Below, piece by piece: positions 15,320 through 16,200 of a stretch of 16,200 nt of DNA (its first letter is position 1; every line of letters begins with the position of its first letter). Location: positions 1-16,200 of the forward strand of contig DKPL01000088.1 of NCBI GenBank assembly GCA_002471185.1, in the 5' to 3' direction. Position numbers and translations under genes: made by a program. A model generated the notes under the pieces. That model ran no database searches. It had not been told where the DNA came from and saw only the letters and a program-made list of their open reading frames with translations. Source of the DNA: Bacteroides sp. UBA7335 (lineage in GTDB: Bacteria; Bacteroidota; Bacteroidia; Bacteroidales; Bacteroidaceae).

Positions 15320-15862
15320 TTAAATTAGTAGAATAGCATGCTTGGCAAGAATATCTCGCCCTGTGTAATTAGGCGGAAGCTCACTTACCGCAAGCGGATA
15401 GTCAGACTCAGTATTATCTTTAGGAGAAAAGTCAAAAAGCTCTATTACAATAGGTAAAGGAGCAATAAAGCAAACAACATAATCAGTATTCTTCACCGGC
15501 TTCAGCTGTATAAAGTCATTCTTCATACAATGGTCAGCGGTATGACAATCGTGAGCATCGTGTTCAATCTCAACAGAAGAACATTCGCTCGAACAACAGT
15601 TCAATCCATTATATTCCGAGTTTTCACAACGAGAGTCATCCAAAGAACAGTTGCACTGCTTATGATGATTGTGCGAATAATGCGCATGAGCCATATCACT
15701 ATGAACCGTACCAACAGCCGAAAACAAGCCTATTTCTTTGTGGTTACAGCAATAGCTTAAGATGTTTATCCCTATTGAGCCCACAGCTACAATAACGACA
15801 AGCAACAGCGATGATATTTTCACAAGTTTATTCACGAGTGTAAAAGTACGGACTATTAGCAT
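15320..15862 (-). CDS. exported or membrane-anchored Cys/His-rich protein (HYC_CC_PP-like)
   Basis: From the ATG at 15862 (a GTG two codons upstream extends the frame without support) the protein has 180 residues. A basic start and one hydrophobic segment (about 13-35) form a signal peptide or anchor. SYCC at 36-39 follows directly. Next comes a region crowded with possible metal ligands: His54, 59, 61, 64, 66 and 67, Cys70, 72, 79, 89, 90 and 94, then His101, His104, Cys106, His107, His111 and Cys112. The C-terminal part is Pro-rich and hydrophobic with SELPPNYTGRDIL near the end. This arrangement (Y-C-C, a CC pair, a terminal PP) recalls the small Bacteroidota family called HYC_CC_PP, often found beside TonB receptors; the match is from memory of the motif pattern. 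It is the first gene of the probable metal operon. A role in binding or sensing metal in the envelope is inference. Confidence 0.72.
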   Translation of the reverse strand: MLIVRTFTLVNKLVKISSLLLVVIVAVGSIGINILSYCCNHKEIGLFSAVGTVHSDMAHAHYSHNHHKQCNCSLDDSRCENSEYNGLNCCSSECSSVEIEHDAHDCHTADHCMKNDFIQLKPVKNTDYVVCFIAPLPIVIELFDFSPKDNTESDYPLAVSELPPNYTGRDILAKHAILLI

Positions 15863-16084
15863 AAACACTCACATAAAGCTTTAATTTATTAAATTAATTA
15901 ACAATAAGTAACCTTTACCTACTTTATCACATCTGAGAATAAGTAAAAAGAACTTCTTAAACAGCCTAAATCAAAAAATAAGCAATCGTGTGGTGTAATA
16001 AAGAAATATTTCAGGGGAGTATATTGAACTTTTTGCCTTCCAAAACATTTATATGTAGTATAACTAATTAAAATATATTTTAAA
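15863..16084. other. divergent intergenic region
   Basis: This 222-bp A+T-rich stretch separates the Cys/His-rich gene (minus) from an unidentified gene (plus) and should contain promoters for both. No exact TAnnTTTG was found on either strand. An A/T-only inverted repeat lies at 15881-15897 (8-bp arms, 1-base centre), 19 bp ahead of the minus-strand start. It could be an operator, but such repeats arise easily in A+T-rich DNA. Confidence 0.4.
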
Positions 16085-16200
16085 ATGAAAGAACAAGATC
16101 TTAAAGCCATTTTGAAAGATTTTGCTTCCCGCATCGAATATGTACGCGAGAATATGAAAAAGGAGGAGAAAGGGCTAAAGCCTCATTTAAAATCTCTTTT
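16085..16200 (+). CDS. start of an unrecognised gene, cut by the right edge
   Basis: An ATG at 16085 opens a frame that continues for 38 codons to the window edge. The visible part begins MKEQDLKAILKDFASRIEYV and goes on with a run of Lys and Glu. It is predicted to be helical and charged, with no signal peptide or known motif. There is no Shine-Dalgarno site, which is normal here. The codons look like those of neighbouring genes. Too little is visible to name a family; a minus-strand frame across the same bases (15919-16134) is less likely because it has no conserved features. Confidence 0.6.
   Translation, partial: MKEQDLKAILKDFASRIEYVRENMKKEEKGLKPHLKSL

Noticed and set aside
16032..16066. 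Possible plus-strand promoter ahead of the gene at 16085 (TTTG at 16032-16035 with TAGTATAA about 20 bp later)
   Set aside because: The downstream part does not match TAnnTTTG, so the pairing is too weak to report as a feature.
15919..16134. 71-codon open frame on the minus strand in the divergent spacer
   Set aside because: It overlaps the start of the plus-strand gene at 16085, has no recognisable motif or ribosome-binding site, and its composition looks like chance reading of A+T-rich DNA.

Overview
The window looks like a chromosomal segment of a Bacteroidota bacterium, most likely order Bacteroidales. The grounds are: a very long IF2 whose N-terminus begins MTIRLNKVTRDLNVG; a SufB-SufC-SufD-SufS set behind infB and cvpA; small glycine-rich RRM proteins; a TonB-dependent receptor with an N-terminal carboxypeptidase-regulatory-like domain; weak Shine-Dalgarno sites; and a promoter of the Bacteroidota type (TTTG, 19 bp, TAnnTTTG) at 12400-12430. 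The species cannot be named from the sequence.

Positions 1-1413 (plus strand) hold a cold-shock/RNA-binding module. It has a possible promoter and leader, a short ORF that reads as the shrunken remains of a DEAD-box RNA helicase, a cold-shock-domain protein, and an RRM protein with an RGG/GGY tail. A strong hairpin terminator closes it and also serves the convergent ybjQ-type gene (1441-1761, minus). A possible start of a divergent minus-strand gene is cut by the left edge.

Positions 1856-12430 (minus strand) form a long co-directional block, read from right to left: rimP, nusA, infB, cvpA, sufB, sufC, sufD, sufS. Spacing is tight: 2 bp for rimP/nusA and sufC/sufD, 3 bp for cvpA/sufB, 11 bp for sufD/sufS. 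A consensus promoter lies ahead of rimP and a terminator follows sufS. A terminator-like hairpin with a T6 run sits between infB and cvpA and abuts the cvpA start codon, so Fe-S cluster assembly may be uncoupled from, or attenuated relative to, the translation/transcription half. sufE and sufA are absent from this window.

Positions 12514-15862 (minus strand) hold a probable metal-handling operon, read from right to left: a membrane-anchored or exported Cys/His-rich protein resembling the Bacteroidota HYC_CC_PP type, an outer-membrane TonB-dependent receptor with an unusual Cys cluster at the start of its plug, and an exported HMA-domain protein with a CxxC site and a CC-GGH tail. A terminator follows. 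The natural reading is capture and transport of a thiophilic metal such as copper across the envelope, but metal and direction are inference. This is the part of the window most likely to hold an incompletely described system.

At the right edge (16085-16200, plus) an unrecognised gene starts and runs off the window. No tRNA, rRNA, CRISPR array, insertion sequence or phage gene was seen.
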